Part shown: positions 38,300-50,188 of the stretch, piece by piece
Position numbering within the stretch: position 1 is the first letter of the stretch
Layout: each line of letters begins with the position of its first letter
Assembly (NCBI GenBank): GCA_029204225.1
Contig: CM055096.1
Coordinates: 42,344,901 to 42,408,900, forward strand
Length of the DNA: 64,000 nucleotides
Reading direction: 5' to 3'
Source: Diphasiastrum complanatum
Taxonomy: Eukaryota > Streptophyta > Lycopodiopsida > Lycopodiales > Lycopodiaceae
Made by a program: the position numbers and the translations under genes
The notes under the pieces: model-generated
What the model was told of the DNA's origin: nothing
Seen by the model: only the letters and a program-made list of their open reading frames with translations
Databases searched by the model: none

Positions 38300-40320
38300 T
38301 CCAAGCCTAATTAGGTTACGAGGGCTTTCATGCATAGTAAGCCACAGAGGTCAATCAACATTCGGTTGTAACATTATCATGTCTTTGCTGTGATAGTTTA
38401 ATTTGTATCTGAACACATAAATTTTTTGTTCTAGAGTACAATAGGACACCTTGTTCAATTGAAATTTGCAAATAATAATAGTCATTGAGGGCAAGACATG
38501 GTGTCATTCGTGAATAAGTACTTTTACCCAATTAGTGCTTGAATTAGAAATGGAACTAATCTAAGATGACAAAATGTAAAACTTTACTAAGGCTTACCCA
38601 ACTAGCAAGGTGCTTAAACTAAATCCTAGATTAACATCCAAAGGGTTTGAAAATAAGATTGCGGCTAATACTAGACATAAAGCAATCAAAAGCATACCAC
38701 AATAATGAAATGAAAAGAGGCAAAAGGAGGTCTGAGCACCTTTCCTCAAGCTATGCATCTTCCAATGGGAACACAGAGAAGTAGAATGATAATCTCAAAG
38801 AGAGAGCAATTTAGCATAATCTCAGTGTTGTTTATAGGGCACATTTGTCTTTCATTTGATGAATTAAACTAACAAACTTTCTTTCCAAGAAAGGTGATAT
38901 TGTCAGAATTGAGTTGGCGAGATTTATTTCCATTGTTTTATCTTCAAGATCCTCAGCAGTAGAAGGGTATAGCTTTGTATCAGAATAGCATTTTCTACAT
39001 TTTGGATCCAGTTATTGGCTAAAACTCTTATTTAAGCTCTTTTGACATGATTGTTGTGTAAGTAGAGCAGACAAGATCTAGGATAAATTTAGATACATAC
39101 AATTTTACTTTTTTAAAGTAGATGGTGTACCACCCTTAAGATTGGCCCTACTTGTAATGTATGACTCCATTGATTTTGTGTTTTTGTGTGGAAAGTTTGT
39201 GCACTTTTATATTCAGCATCTTGCATTGTACTATAGCTATAGCACACAAATGATTGATTGTGGGATGACTAGCAATAAGAGCAAACAATGACCATGTATT
39301 CATAGTTTAAAAGAATTAAAATTTTAAACCTTTTGGATTGAAAATTTCAAATACCTTTTCTTTTTTAATGTTGGTCTTTTTGGAAAAAATTTCCATTGGG
39401 TTCGTAGTAAAGCAATTCAAACTCTAAAAAACAGTTGTCAAATTGACTTGTAACTATGATGATCTCAAGTTTCGTTTCATCCTCTCTTCAATATTGCATT
39501 TGGTTTATCCCTCAATGTCTCTCGTTCCCAATCCTTCTCTTCAAATCCCCTTAACTACCAACTAGACATTGTTCCAATTTTATGTCTTTGCAAGCAAATG
39601 GGCTAATAGTCTATACAAGAATGGTGAAGCATGCCCATCATTCACTCCTGTACTACTAGATTTTACTAGAATTAAGTGGAACCCATAGAGTATTGGACTT
39701 ATAAATCAACACTTAACTTCATAACACATGTTTAGCTTGGAGTCAACATTGACATTGTTGTTACCAATCCACGTGGCAATAGCCATATAGTCCCATCCTG
39801 CTAGGAGATGCCTCAAGTCCAGACAAATATTGAGAGCTCTCATAGGTTACGATCGATTCGAATGCCTCACCTAGTGCTTGTGGTACGTATTATATAGCCA
39901 CAACCCAATGCTACATGTCTCAAAGTTCCCTATTGTGTAATTGCTCCCACCTGCTAGTCTAAGTGTCTTGCAACTAACCTCGGATTATTGCTTCAATTGT
40001 GGATACTTTAACTAATTCCAAGTGCTAATCACTAGTTAGAGCCTAAGCTCATTGGGGCTCCTTGAATTGGGATGATGTGGTATAGGCATTCAAGCACATC
40101 GTAGAACAACCTTCCATTGAATATGGTCCACAAAATTCGAAGAGACTAATGATGGACACAAAATGTGTGTATGAGAGCATAATATATGATGTGAAAAGAC
40201 AAGAAAATTATTGGATTAGATTGCCTTTTGAAGAAGTCAAGTTTATTGCGAATGTTATATATGGCCTAAGGCTTGCAAGAAATCCATTATTTGTTGGATC
40301 AATAGCTAAGCAATCAATGA
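38300..40320. other. No recognisable gene
   Basis: AT-rich sequence downstream of the LYR gene. Frames are short and I recognise no motif. Part may be 3' UTR of the LYR gene; no clear polyadenylation signal can be singled out. Confidence 0.4.
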
Positions 40321-40329
40321 AGGTACAAA

Positions 40330-40985
40330 GTTTAATGATGAAAGGGCCTTGTAAAAGGCAAGAACAAGTAGAGGTAGTAGTAAGACCATTCAAAAGGAAA
40401 AGTTGGACTTAAGTAAAAAGTGCTAGAAGTTTCTAGAAGATCAACCACCTTCTGAAATTTGGTTTCTCTCATTTTCACATAAATGGGTGGTCTCACTTGA
40501 AACACATGCATAAGCATGAAGGGTTCATAGCCATTAGTAGAATGCTCATGACTATTGTATGCAAACTCGATTAGTGGAAGCTACTTTTCCCACTGGGTTT
40601 GGTTGTACAACACATATGCACAAGTCATATCTATAGTCTTATTGATCCTCTTTGACCATTAGACTCTAGACTATTCATTGAGCTATAGCTTAGAGTGATT
40701 TCCAATTTTTGAATCTAACTATCATCACTTACCACATCATTAGTCAATTTGTAAAGTATGAAAACAGTGCTCAGCATATACGTGAGCTAATCTAGAAGCA
40801 TGTGCACCACTTCTCATTGAGACAAATGTCTCCATTTTCATCAGACACTCCACTCTCACCCAAATACTTTTGAAAGTTCTTGAAAGACTAGTAACAAAAT
40901 CCATGGCTACTATCTTGCCTTTTAGTGGGAATTTTTGATGGAAAATAGAAAAAGAATAAAATATCATATTACTATTTATCACAAT
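40330..40985 (-). pseudogene. Ty3/Gypsy integrase remnant
   Basis: Minus strand gives KIVAMDFVTSLSRTFKSIWV and SGAHASRLAHVYAEHCFHTL (about 40982-40745), the integrase core around the first catalytic Asp (MDFVTGLP..). It then gives WEK-stop-LPLIEFAYNSHEHSTNG and YEPFMLMHVFQ (about 40600-40490), the second half of the core. The intermediate catalytic region is decayed. The sequence on either side, 41000-42000, has no recognisable genes. Confidence 0.82.
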
Positions 40986-42059
40986 AGAGCACCATTTAGC
41001 AAAAATATTCTAGATCTGGACAACTTAAGCCTAGTTCGAGAGAAATCTATTTAGAGCTTGACAAAGGTTTTGCTTCCAATTCTTTAGCATTAACTTGAAC
41101 ATGGTTTAGGGTTGATTGATCACCATAATAGAGAACAATAAAGAGCAAGAGCGCTATGTTAAAATATGGTTTGTCTAAACTTTTGCTTTCAATTAAGTGC
41201 CTACCCTTCTCTATACATCAAAATAGCAACTTGAACTTGGTTTGAATTGAGAATAATAAATAGCAGATAATTTTAGAGAACAATAAGTTTCCTTGAAGCT
41301 ACGCACAATGCAAAGAATGATATTTTTAATGACCAAATTGATTGGTATTCATATGGAGTAGAAAATATTTTTCACACAAATCAAGGAATTGAGAGACCAA
41401 TTGACTGTAATTGGTGAGCCCAATAAGAGATGTCAAAAAAATTTCGAATGTTTCCAAGTGGCATTGCATCAAGAGAGACGCTACCGACATTTGAGGATCT
41501 TCATGGCAACTTCTTGCGGGACAAATGGAGGCTAGAAGTGATAAAATCTCAACAACTCTCATAAAAAAATGAAGCAATGCTAGCCAAGGGAAGCACAAGT
41601 TCAAAAAAATTCTCAAAGAAATTCAATTTGGAAAAAACAACACATGAACTCAAACTTTATTCAAATTGAGATGTCATTATGATTGAGAATCATAAAGAAC
41701 AAATTGTTAGTGCTATTTACAACAATATAGCCAACAAAAAACAAATTGCCAAAGTACCATTTTAAACCACGTTTTCAAACCATGGTTTTTCTAAAAGGTT
41801 GCTTTCAACCAAGAAACTATCCATTTATAAGGATTTGAGCATTTTGAATAAAAAGTCTAGTTCAAGTTGAGAGAGAATGATAATAAATACCAATACTTGA
41901 ACCTGGCGATTGTTATAAATATTATTTTGCTATGATGAGTAACATAAACTTTGAGTTTGTAAAATGGGAAAAATTTTGAGTTTGTTGATTATGAATTGAT
42001 ATAATAATCTATATGTGTCATGGTAAAAATGGCCTTTTGGGTTACTGTGAGAATTTGAT

Positions 42060-44448
42060 GCTCTACGGAAATGCACATTCAATGCAAAGAATACATTATT
42101 TGGAAGAGGAATCAAGGAAAATTTCAAAGGAATGCGAAGAAGAATCTACAAAGATGAAAACTTGTTTGGATGAAAATGAGATGCTCAAGGAGGAAATCCA
42201 AAGGTTGAAATCTTCTTTGCATCATTATACGACTAGTAAAAAATTGCATTTCAATCCATGCGTATCTCATATTTGTCTCTTCTTAAAGATATGGATGTGC
42301 TCAACAGAAAGGTCCAAAGCAACAAGAGAAAAAGACTGGTAAACAAGGATATATGTGATCTATCATCCAGAGGAGGTCATAGAAAAAGACGAATCCGTGC
42401 ATTCAAGTAAGTTCTAGCTTATTTGGTATTGAATATTGCTTGAACTTTTTGATTCATTCATAATCACTAATTTTGTTATTTATTCATTTCAACTTTCTGT
42501 TGATTTGCTTATTATATACTGCTGTGAATACTATGAGTGTCCTAATTTCTACTGGCATTTTCATGAACATTATGTTTGCAATGCAGATTAGCACTGGTTG
42601 TTGAAGACCATTTGGCCGATGAGATTTCAATTGGAAACTCACTAGGCTCTATCTTGACTTCTAAATTTATGAAATCAATGTTAAATAATAACAAAATGAA
42701 AAAGATTAAGGCTTCAGTTACTGATAGCATTATGGATGAATTTGGAAAAATATTAGACACTACATTGCTTCAAGGGGCATGTGACTTTTTTAGCATTAGT
42801 AGGAAAGCATATGCAACAATGTTTAAGATGATAAAGGAGGCATTTTCACAGGTAAATATTAAAAAGTTTCCAATCCCACGACCATTTCATCCTAAAAAGA
42901 AAAAGACATGTTAAACCATGGTATGCAGACAATAGTTGGTAATCCATCTCATATCAATGAAGTGTATTACTTGAAAGGAGAAAGTCTAGCTTATAACTAT
43001 TCCAACAATTTATTCATTGATATTAATCAGTTATTAACATTCATCATAAATTTTTACGATATTACAAATGAGAATGTCAATAACAAGTTGATAGTTGTTC
43101 TCAAGTTAGATGAGTCTAAAATTATAAAAGGACAAAAAATGGAAAGAGTTAGTCTCACGATCATGAATGGAGCACTTTCAAATTCAAAAGACTCAGAAGG
43201 CCTCAATATCAGTGTTCAATCAGAAAATGATATCTGGTGGTTGGAAGCATTTTAGGTATAGCAATTCCTTCGCATAATAAATAGGGATAATCATTTGAAT
43301 ATGGATTTCATATTTAAAATCTTCTCTGTGTTAATATTATGAGGCTAATCACGTTTTTGTATTCTCTTATAGGTGCTGAAAGAAGACCATGACATTCTCT
43401 CATGGATATTTAATAGAACATCATATCTTGCCACTATAAGAAATCACATGGAGGGAGTTCCACTCAATATTCCTGGAATTGGCACTTTCAACATTGAATG
43501 ACATTTACCAGGAGATCTGAAGACATTAAAATATATGTTCAATGTATCTCATGGCGCTAACTCTAAACACCCTTGTTTGTACTGCATGAAAATAGCAAAA
43601 GACATGACAAAAAGTACAGGAATATTAAGAGAGAAGATCCTAATTGAAAACATGTACTACCGATTCCTCTACGAAATGTTCATATCTGTACATTGCATTC
43701 GGAGGTGCGTATTATAGAAAAAATAATATATCTTCGCATCTTGTTTGCATGGAATTCCAAGCCAGAGGCCTTTGCGAAGGAAGCTATTTCCAGATTAGAG
43801 GATGTGTTGTCCAAAGCAAGCTTACATAAAGGCCACATTAATATAAAAAAAGATGACAAGCTATTAGGTAAAACAGGAAATATTCCATGCAAGCCGAGCA
43901 TTGGAGGATCTAAAGCTCGAAGGTTTTTATCAAATTATTCTGGCAAACAATCTAAGGTTCAATACACGGTTTGGAAAGAAATTATTGCAGCAACTCAAAA
44001 TTTTGAAGAAGGAGGTTCTACTCATATACACAAAGTAGAAGTTTGAAAAAAGTTAGACAACATGGTGAAATACTTGAGAAAAGATAAATTTTCAAATACT
44101 GATGTACAAATGATACAGAAAACAACCAATGAATTTGTGGATGCAGTTCAAAGTGCATGGGGTGTTGATCATATGACACATTATATGGTAAGATTTTGAT
44201 TTTACACTACGATAGACAAATATGTGCAATTAAATTAGATACTTTTGGTATTGATTTAGATTATGTTTTTATGACATGCAGCACATATTACGACATCATT
44301 CGACATTCTTTGCAAGAAATAGTGGAAGTCTTAACATATGGTCATAATGGAAAAATCTCATTGGCAAGCAAGAGCAACATTTCATAAAAGTACACAACAT
44401 GGCGGGACTAGCACAAAAAACAACTATATACTACAACTTTTCCAATAA
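42060..44448 (+). pseudogene. Multi-exon transposase-like gene of an uncharacterised family
   Basis: Probable exons: about 42060-42406, 42587-43255, 43373-44187 and 44282-44448, all with GT-AG borders. Product in order: a coiled coil (YLEEESRKISKECEEESTKM), a basic DLSSRGGHRKRRIRAFK, a helical segment, KLIVVLKLDESKI, then LPGDLKTLKYMFNVSHGANS with KHPCLYC, PIPLRNVHICTLHSEVRIIE, KPSIGGSKARRFL and HWQARATFHKSTQHGG. From memory this order resembles large uncharacterised transposase-like proteins abundant in cnidarian and fish genomes (D..K.L....G..G..S...C.WC ... HW...R....T.HGG). Lesions: frameshifts near 42250, 42900, 43650 and 44340, and stops at 43253, 43499 and 44044. Splice sites survive better than the frame. 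Confidence 0.6.
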
Positions 44449-44580
44449 TTTTATAGAAGAATCCAAATTTGTCATAATACAAAATCGACGGATTATAAAA
44501 ATTTTCAAAAAGCATGCAAATTTATACAAGGCAGTAGGCTATAGACACACAATAAAATTTTGTATATTAAATAGAAATAT

Positions 44581-46118
44581 TTACAAAGTACAACTCAGAA
44601 GTATCCAATCTGCTTCCGATATTTTCTCCAATGAAAGTTGCAACTTAGAATCATGCAACAATTTTCTTCTTTCGTATGGATCAAATAGCTCATAGTTTTC
44701 ATGCTTACTCAAATCAACATAAGCAGCATACACTGCAAAATGAGATGATCTGAGCATGGATTTCACTGGTCCATATCCCAAAATTTTAACCGCAATAGTT
44801 TTCTTTACAAAAAATATATTATGCACCTTATTGGAATTATGTCCTCCAAGAAAATGAGACAGTGCCTTGATTGCCATAATCATAGTTTCACCATGTTGAT
44901 GAAACTTTGAATGGGCAACACTTATCTCATTATTCTTGAAGGACTTCAGATAGTGCCCCAGTGCATGATCTCTTGAAAATTCTCCAGTAGAAGATCTCTG
45001 CCCTCCTCGATGAATTGCGAAATCATCCAGGAAAATTGTTTCCTGAAATGATAAAAAACAAAGTAAGCTCTAGTATATAATTTGACATAACAAATCTACT
45101 AGTACTTGATAAGATACAAAAACTTACGCATTCGGCTTTGTCTTCCCTGATTACTGTCTCTCCATCAATATTATGTCCACCTTTGGATGTCAATATTGTT
45201 GGTGAATAGACAGTTGGCTGTGGAAAACCAAGTTGACTTTGGATTCTAAGGAACTCCTCCTCAGAATGTAGATCATTCTCTTTATTGCACATTTCCTCCA
45301 CAGCCATTTTCAAGCAATCTTTCCTTGAATAAAACTTATCATTATGTACATCGTCAACACCAAGGAGAAGATCACCAACATTAAAATCAATTATATCTGA
45401 AAATTCATCAAGCTCCTTGTTGAAAATGCAAAGAGTCTCAGCTTCAGTGAAGTCAAAAAGATCCGATATATCCGATATTGTCAAAAAGAATTATTATCTA
45501 TATTATAAGTAGGCAAATTGATCAAAGATTTATCAAAAGGAGAAATGGTAGTGGGTGTTCTGGGGCCTATAAACGTAGCTCTATTTCGAACAAGATCAAA
45601 ATCAGAACAATCATCTAAATTAACACTCGTATCAATAAAAAAAAGTATTTATATCTACAATCTTTGACTTTTTAGACTTTGTACCACTAGAAGAAGCTGC
45701 TTCAGAAGTGGAGGGGACAGCCTCCGAATCGTGAAAAATATTCAACAAAAGAAAAAAAACAAAAGCAGACTGAAAATCAACAAATCTACATTTTTTTATT
45801 ATGAATTGGGCACTCATCTACAGACTTGAAATCATTATGTAACTTGGTAAACATTCGGTCAAGCTTAGTTTTATAGATATGCTTGTCGAGTGCCACCAGG
45901 TCCTAATAATGATTCATGTCCTTATTCTGAGATCTGAATAATGGAGTACTGAGCAGGGATTTAAATTTGAGATATATCTCAGAAAATGCCTCCACACCAG
46001 GGCCCTCAATTATAGAAGGTAGAATAAAAAGAAAAGGAGAAAAAAGAGATTTGAAATACTCCAACCTACCAGCAATACCAAATTCATGAAAAAAAAAACT
46101 AGATTCAAAATTAGACAT
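44581..46118 (-). pseudogene. Unknown multi-exon gene convergent with the transposase-like gene
   Basis: From an ATG at 46118 the minus strand encodes EGPGVEAFSEIYLKFKSLLS, then after a TAG (45903) ALDKHIYKTKLDRMFTKLHN and DFKSVDECPIHN. A Ser/Thr-rich segment follows (EAVPSTSEAASSSGTKSKKS), then an acidic one (ISDLFDFTEAETLCIFNKEL). A clean intron (45043-45127, GT-AG, phase 0) joins REDKAEC to ETIFLDDFAIHRGGQRSS, and the frame stays open to 44581 (GHYLKSFKNNEISVAHSKFH, AVYAAYVDLSKHENYEL). Frameshifts occur near 45760, 45645 and 45485. I do not recognise the family. Its stop lies 130 bp from the end of the transposase-like gene, head to head, which suggests one mobile unit. Confidence 0.5.
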
Positions 46119-46505
46119 TTTAAACAAAAACAACAGATCTAAAGTTCCAAATATCGCTCTCAGGTGCAAACCGTAGATCAGGCAAGCACGTCAAGGCAAT
46201 GTGCACTCAAGAGAGATATTTCAAATTGGAGTATCAGATCTGAGTGCAAGAACACAGAGCTAAAAAGAAAAGAGCTGTGAAGCGCACTTGAATGCGATAC
46301 CGGACAATGCAGTATCGGATTCAGGCGCAAAATAGTCAACGAAGGGTAATGAGAGCAAGCGGCGCGCTTGAAATCGATATTTGACAAAGCAATCGTAAAT
46401 TTGCGTGAAAATACGAGCTGAAAAAGTAGAGGCCGGAGTTCTTTTTTGTAGAATAGTATTAGTTTTGATTTCCATAATACAGTTTTTGTAGTTAGTCCAT
46501 TTTTC

Positions 46506-47400
46506 ATGGGAGCAGTAAAGGCGAAAGAAGCCAATTTTGAGAAGGCTGTCTATTTTATCGAATGCAGTCCTATGGCAAAATTCTATTTGATTCCATATGA
46601 AAATAAGTAAGGATTGCTCTTTTGTTTTTGTTGCTTTAATCTGGATTGTTGCATGCTTCATTGCTTTAATAAGTAAGGAATTTTTTCATAAATATGAATT
46701 TATCGATATTTGTATTTTGGTTGTTGCAGTCGGCAATGGAGCCTGAACATTATTTTTGTAAAGGGAGTATCAAATTTTCTGTGTGTAAAATTAGACTCAG
46801 TTGCAAATACACATAGAGAATTTGATTCTCTACTTCATGATGCCGTTCGGGAAATACCGACAACGACAACTTCAATTGGAGAGATAACCATTAAATCTCT
46901 CAAGGTATATTCAATTTATCTCTGATATGCATGTATTCCTTTTTTAATTCAAATGTATCGTCATAGTATAAATAAAATTTCTATCATAATATTACTAATT
47001 TTTGTTCTATATATGCAGTGTGTACAACAAAAAGACGGTTTTAGTTGTGCATGGTTCGTCCTGTACAATACAAAACTATTTTTTGAATGGTATAATTTAC
47101 AAATGGATGTAGATATTGAAAAGGTAATATTTTGTTCATTTGTAGTTCATTTCATTCTGATTCATATTTTTTTACTATCATTTTTTATAATTTGCTGATT
47201 CTCGTGTTTTGTGATGACAGTTCACCCTTGAGCCATATACTCCTGATGATGTATATAGATTTAGGCAAGAGTTGATCAGAACCTATGCCCAGTACAGGGG
47301 GTGTAAGCGTTGCACCTGCAATCGAGGGCCCTCAAAAGGAAGCTGCTCCTGTCTTAACAGCCTTTCAGGTTGCTCAAGATGCAAATCTTATTTTATATGA
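46506..47400 (+). CDS. Ulp1/C48-protease-like gene with cysteine-rich tail, four exons
   Basis: Exons 46506-46606, 46730-46904, 47019-47123 and 47221-47400 join through three GT-AG introns (123, 114, 97 bp) into one open frame of 186 codons plus TGA. The frame is also open upstream to 46452, so the true start may be earlier or in another exon. Motifs in order: FYLIPYENNRQWSL (position of the HW box), KLDSV (Asp box), then CVQQKDGFSCAWFVL (Gln and Cys box), the layout of Ulp1-type SUMO proteases. The predicted catalytic His is Gln (CAA), so activity is doubtful. The C-terminus is CKRCTCNRGPSKGSCSC and GCSRCK, a CXC-like cysteine cluster. Ulp1-like genes are known passengers of plant DNA transposons. 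This one lies 388 bp from, and divergent to, the unknown gene. Confidence 0.6.
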
Positions 47401-47462
47401 TAAAAAAGGAATAAAAGTCCTTCTTAATACATAGGAAGACAATTTTATAGCAGATATTCCTT

Positions 47463-49080
47463 GCATTCTTGAACTTGAAAAAGACATTATACACTTCATC
47501 CTTGCTCTTTAGTAGATAGATCCAACAAAATCTACTAAAAATATCAATGAATGTTACATACATCTTAGCTCCACTATTGCTAATTGTAGTAAATCCATGA
47601 ATATCCGAATGTACAAGTTGAAAAGGATTTGTAGATCTAGAAATAGATCTAGTATGTGACTTAGACAAAGCACAAGACTCACAAACATGCTTGTCATTAC
47701 CTAAGGAACTTGGAAGACCAATCATAACCTTCTTCCTTGCCATTACCTCCAATGACTTGAAGTTGAGGTGTCCCACCCTTTTGTGCCAAACCTCTTGAAT
47801 AGAAATTTGCTCCCTTGCAACACATCCAACTTGGTTAGCAATAACACAAGCATCAAGTTTGAACAACTTCCCTTGCCTTTACCTTTTCCAATCAAGACAT
47901 CCTTCCTTTTGATCAAACAAGCATCTCCATCAAACTCCACCTTGAGGCCCTTACTTAGCATTTGACTCACACTAAGCAAATTCTTGGTAATAGATGGAAT
48001 AAACAAGACATCCTCCAAATGAAAATTCCTATTTGTAGAGAGAGAAATAGGAATTGTGCCAATCCCTTTGATTGCACACTCACCATCATTGGCCGTGTAA
48101 TCTCCATATGCCAACAAAGAAGTGAAGTACTCTTTGTGAAAGATCATGTGTGAACTTGCTCCACTATCAATCCACCAAGGATCTAGATCTCCATCATTAG
48201 CAAGCATACATGAAGACATCACAAAAGCATCATCATTTGCATCTTGAACATCCAAACCATCTTCATCAAGAGTAAGATTACCTTGCTTGTCTCCTTGATC
48301 TCTCTTCTTCTTGTAGCACTCACTGGCAAAGTGTCCTTTGATGCCACAATAGAAGCACTTGAGCTTTGATCTATCCTTCTTTTTGCCACTTGAATAAGCA
48401 TCCATTTGCTCTTGCCCTTTAGACCACTTGCTTTTGGTTTTGCCCTTGAATTTGCCCTTTGTGAACATAGCATCCTCTTGAGGTGTCGATGTAGATCCAC
48501 CTCTTGCTTGAAGCCTACATTCCTCATTGATCAAGATCTCTTGAAGATCCATCAAACTTGGCAAATCCTTTTGAATAGCAATATTTTGAACAATATTAGC
48601 ATGATCATCCAACAAAACATTAAGAATCACTTGAATAAGCTCTCCTTCCTTAATGCTTTCATCTATGCAAGCTAACTCATCATTCAATGCTTTCATTTTC
48701 AAAACAAAAGCACTTGGACTTTCTTCATTATTTTGAAAACAAGAAAAGATTTGCCTTCTTAGAGTCAACACTCTAGAAGTAGACTTGGATTCATAAAGCT
48801 TCTTCAATGAATTCCAAGCTTCCAAAGATGATGTGCACTTACCAACTTCCTTGAGAAGTTCATTGGTAACATTCATCTTTATCATGTGTAGAGCCTTCTT
48901 GGCCCTCTTGTCATACCTCAATTGATCTTGTTGTGTTGCTGGTCTCTCCTCCAAACCTACAACAATATCCAAAACATCATTCATCTCAAGAAGTGACTCC
49001 ATCCTCACTTTCCACAATGAATAGTTACTTGAGGTAAGCCTATCATTGGCTTCCAACATGACTCCGATTGAGGTTGCCAT
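47463..49080 (-). pseudogene. Copia gag-protease-integrase, truncated in integrase
   Basis: From the ATG at 49080 the frame stays open for about 400 codons. It holds the gag capsid-like region (residues about 20-190, SLWKVRMESLLEMNDVLDIV), the zinc knuckle CFYCGIKGHFASEC (242-255) and the aspartic protease WWIDSGASSHM (302-312). One frameshift near 47880 leads to the integrase zinc region (HKRVGHLNFKSLEV...CESCALSKSHT) and core (LVHSDIHGF, FIDIFSRFCWIYLLKSKDEV). Copia similarity ends at about 47463 (FFKFKNA); beyond that lies the Ulp1-like block. RT and RNase H are missing. It is the best preserved retroelement here and shares gag wording with 4585-5066 and 21768. Confidence 0.92.
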
Positions 49081-49668
49081 GTAGCAATGACTTGATCTTC
49101 TCTTTCAACCTGCTTCAATGCACAAAGCACTCCTTTGAACAACAACAAATGCTTTCAAAAGAAATCACCAAGATTTGAAACTATCTCACAAATTCTCTTC
49201 TAGCACTTATCCAAGCAAATCAACACATAGAATCATGGAATCTTGATCAACCTATGATCTATTCTCAATCTAATGACTTTTGCCACTTCCTAAGATTGAA
49301 ACACACTCAAATGAAGTCCAGCAACCTCACTATCTAGAGATCCAATCAAAATTAGGGTTTTGACAAAATCACAAAAAATTGACTATTCCAAATCTACATG
49401 CAAATGTTGAAAATTTGATATGCAATCTATAAGCCACCACTTAGGCTGAACCAATGATCCAAAAATTGGCCAAATCCAGTATGTGAATTCAAAAATCGGA
49501 ATTGAACAAGTATATTGACCTATTTAGTGTTTTGATCTACAAAAGATCCAATCTACAAAAGCAAAAAATTTGATTTTGGTGTAGAATCCTCTCTAGCATG
49601 CTCTAGACTTGATATCTTCACCAAATTATTGATAGATCTGATTTCCTCCTTCATAACCTGAAACACAA

Positions 49669-49680
49669 GCTCTGATACCA
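49669..49680 (-). other. Copia primer binding site
   Basis: Minus strand reads TGGTATCAGAGC, exactly adjacent to the LTR. Confidence 0.9.
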
Positions 49681-50188
49681 TGTGAAAGATTTCAGATCCT
49701 TAAGATCCAATCTGCTTGAATGATCTTTGGTTAGAAAGAGAAATACACTACCAATCTCACCAATGTAGAAAAGTCAGCATCTACACACAATTTGAGATGC
49801 AAACACTAATAGAACTTGATCAAACTTGAATGAAATGATTATGTACTGTTGCTGTCCGTACAAAACCAGCAAGCTACTGTATTTCACACGTGTGGATCCA
49901 GAAATAGCAAATATAGATCATTCTACACATAGAATTGCAAGCAATCACCAAGATAGTGCACCAATGGATAGTAGAACCCAAGAGAACCATGTATAAGCAT
50001 AAAATGAGATAGAGAAGAGAGAAGATCACTCTCTCCATGAGTTACATCTTTTTATAACAGGTCCAAACCCTATTTGGCCACTTGGCTTTTCCACCAAAAT
50101 GCTAACCCTACTAATTTTGGGTCTAGATTCAATGTACCCAACTTATTCAAATTGAATCTACTCAAACTCGCATTCTATCTTTCCCACA
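49681..50188 (-). mobile_element. Copia 5' LTR (508 bp)
   Basis: On the minus strand it starts TGTGGGAAAGATAGAATGCG and ends ATCTTTCACA right at the PBS. Near 50048-50058 it has a TATA box (GTTATAAAAAG), a plausible promoter for the gag gene 600 bp downstream. The start was set from the TG...CA rule and the inverted terminal similarity; no second LTR is present to confirm it. Confidence 0.78.

Noticed and set aside
42852-42909. A possible intron starting at CAG-GTAAAT (42852)
   Set aside because: Reading through gives FPIPRPFHPKKK, which fits the protein, and no acceptor restores the next frame better than a simple indel in the A-rich run.
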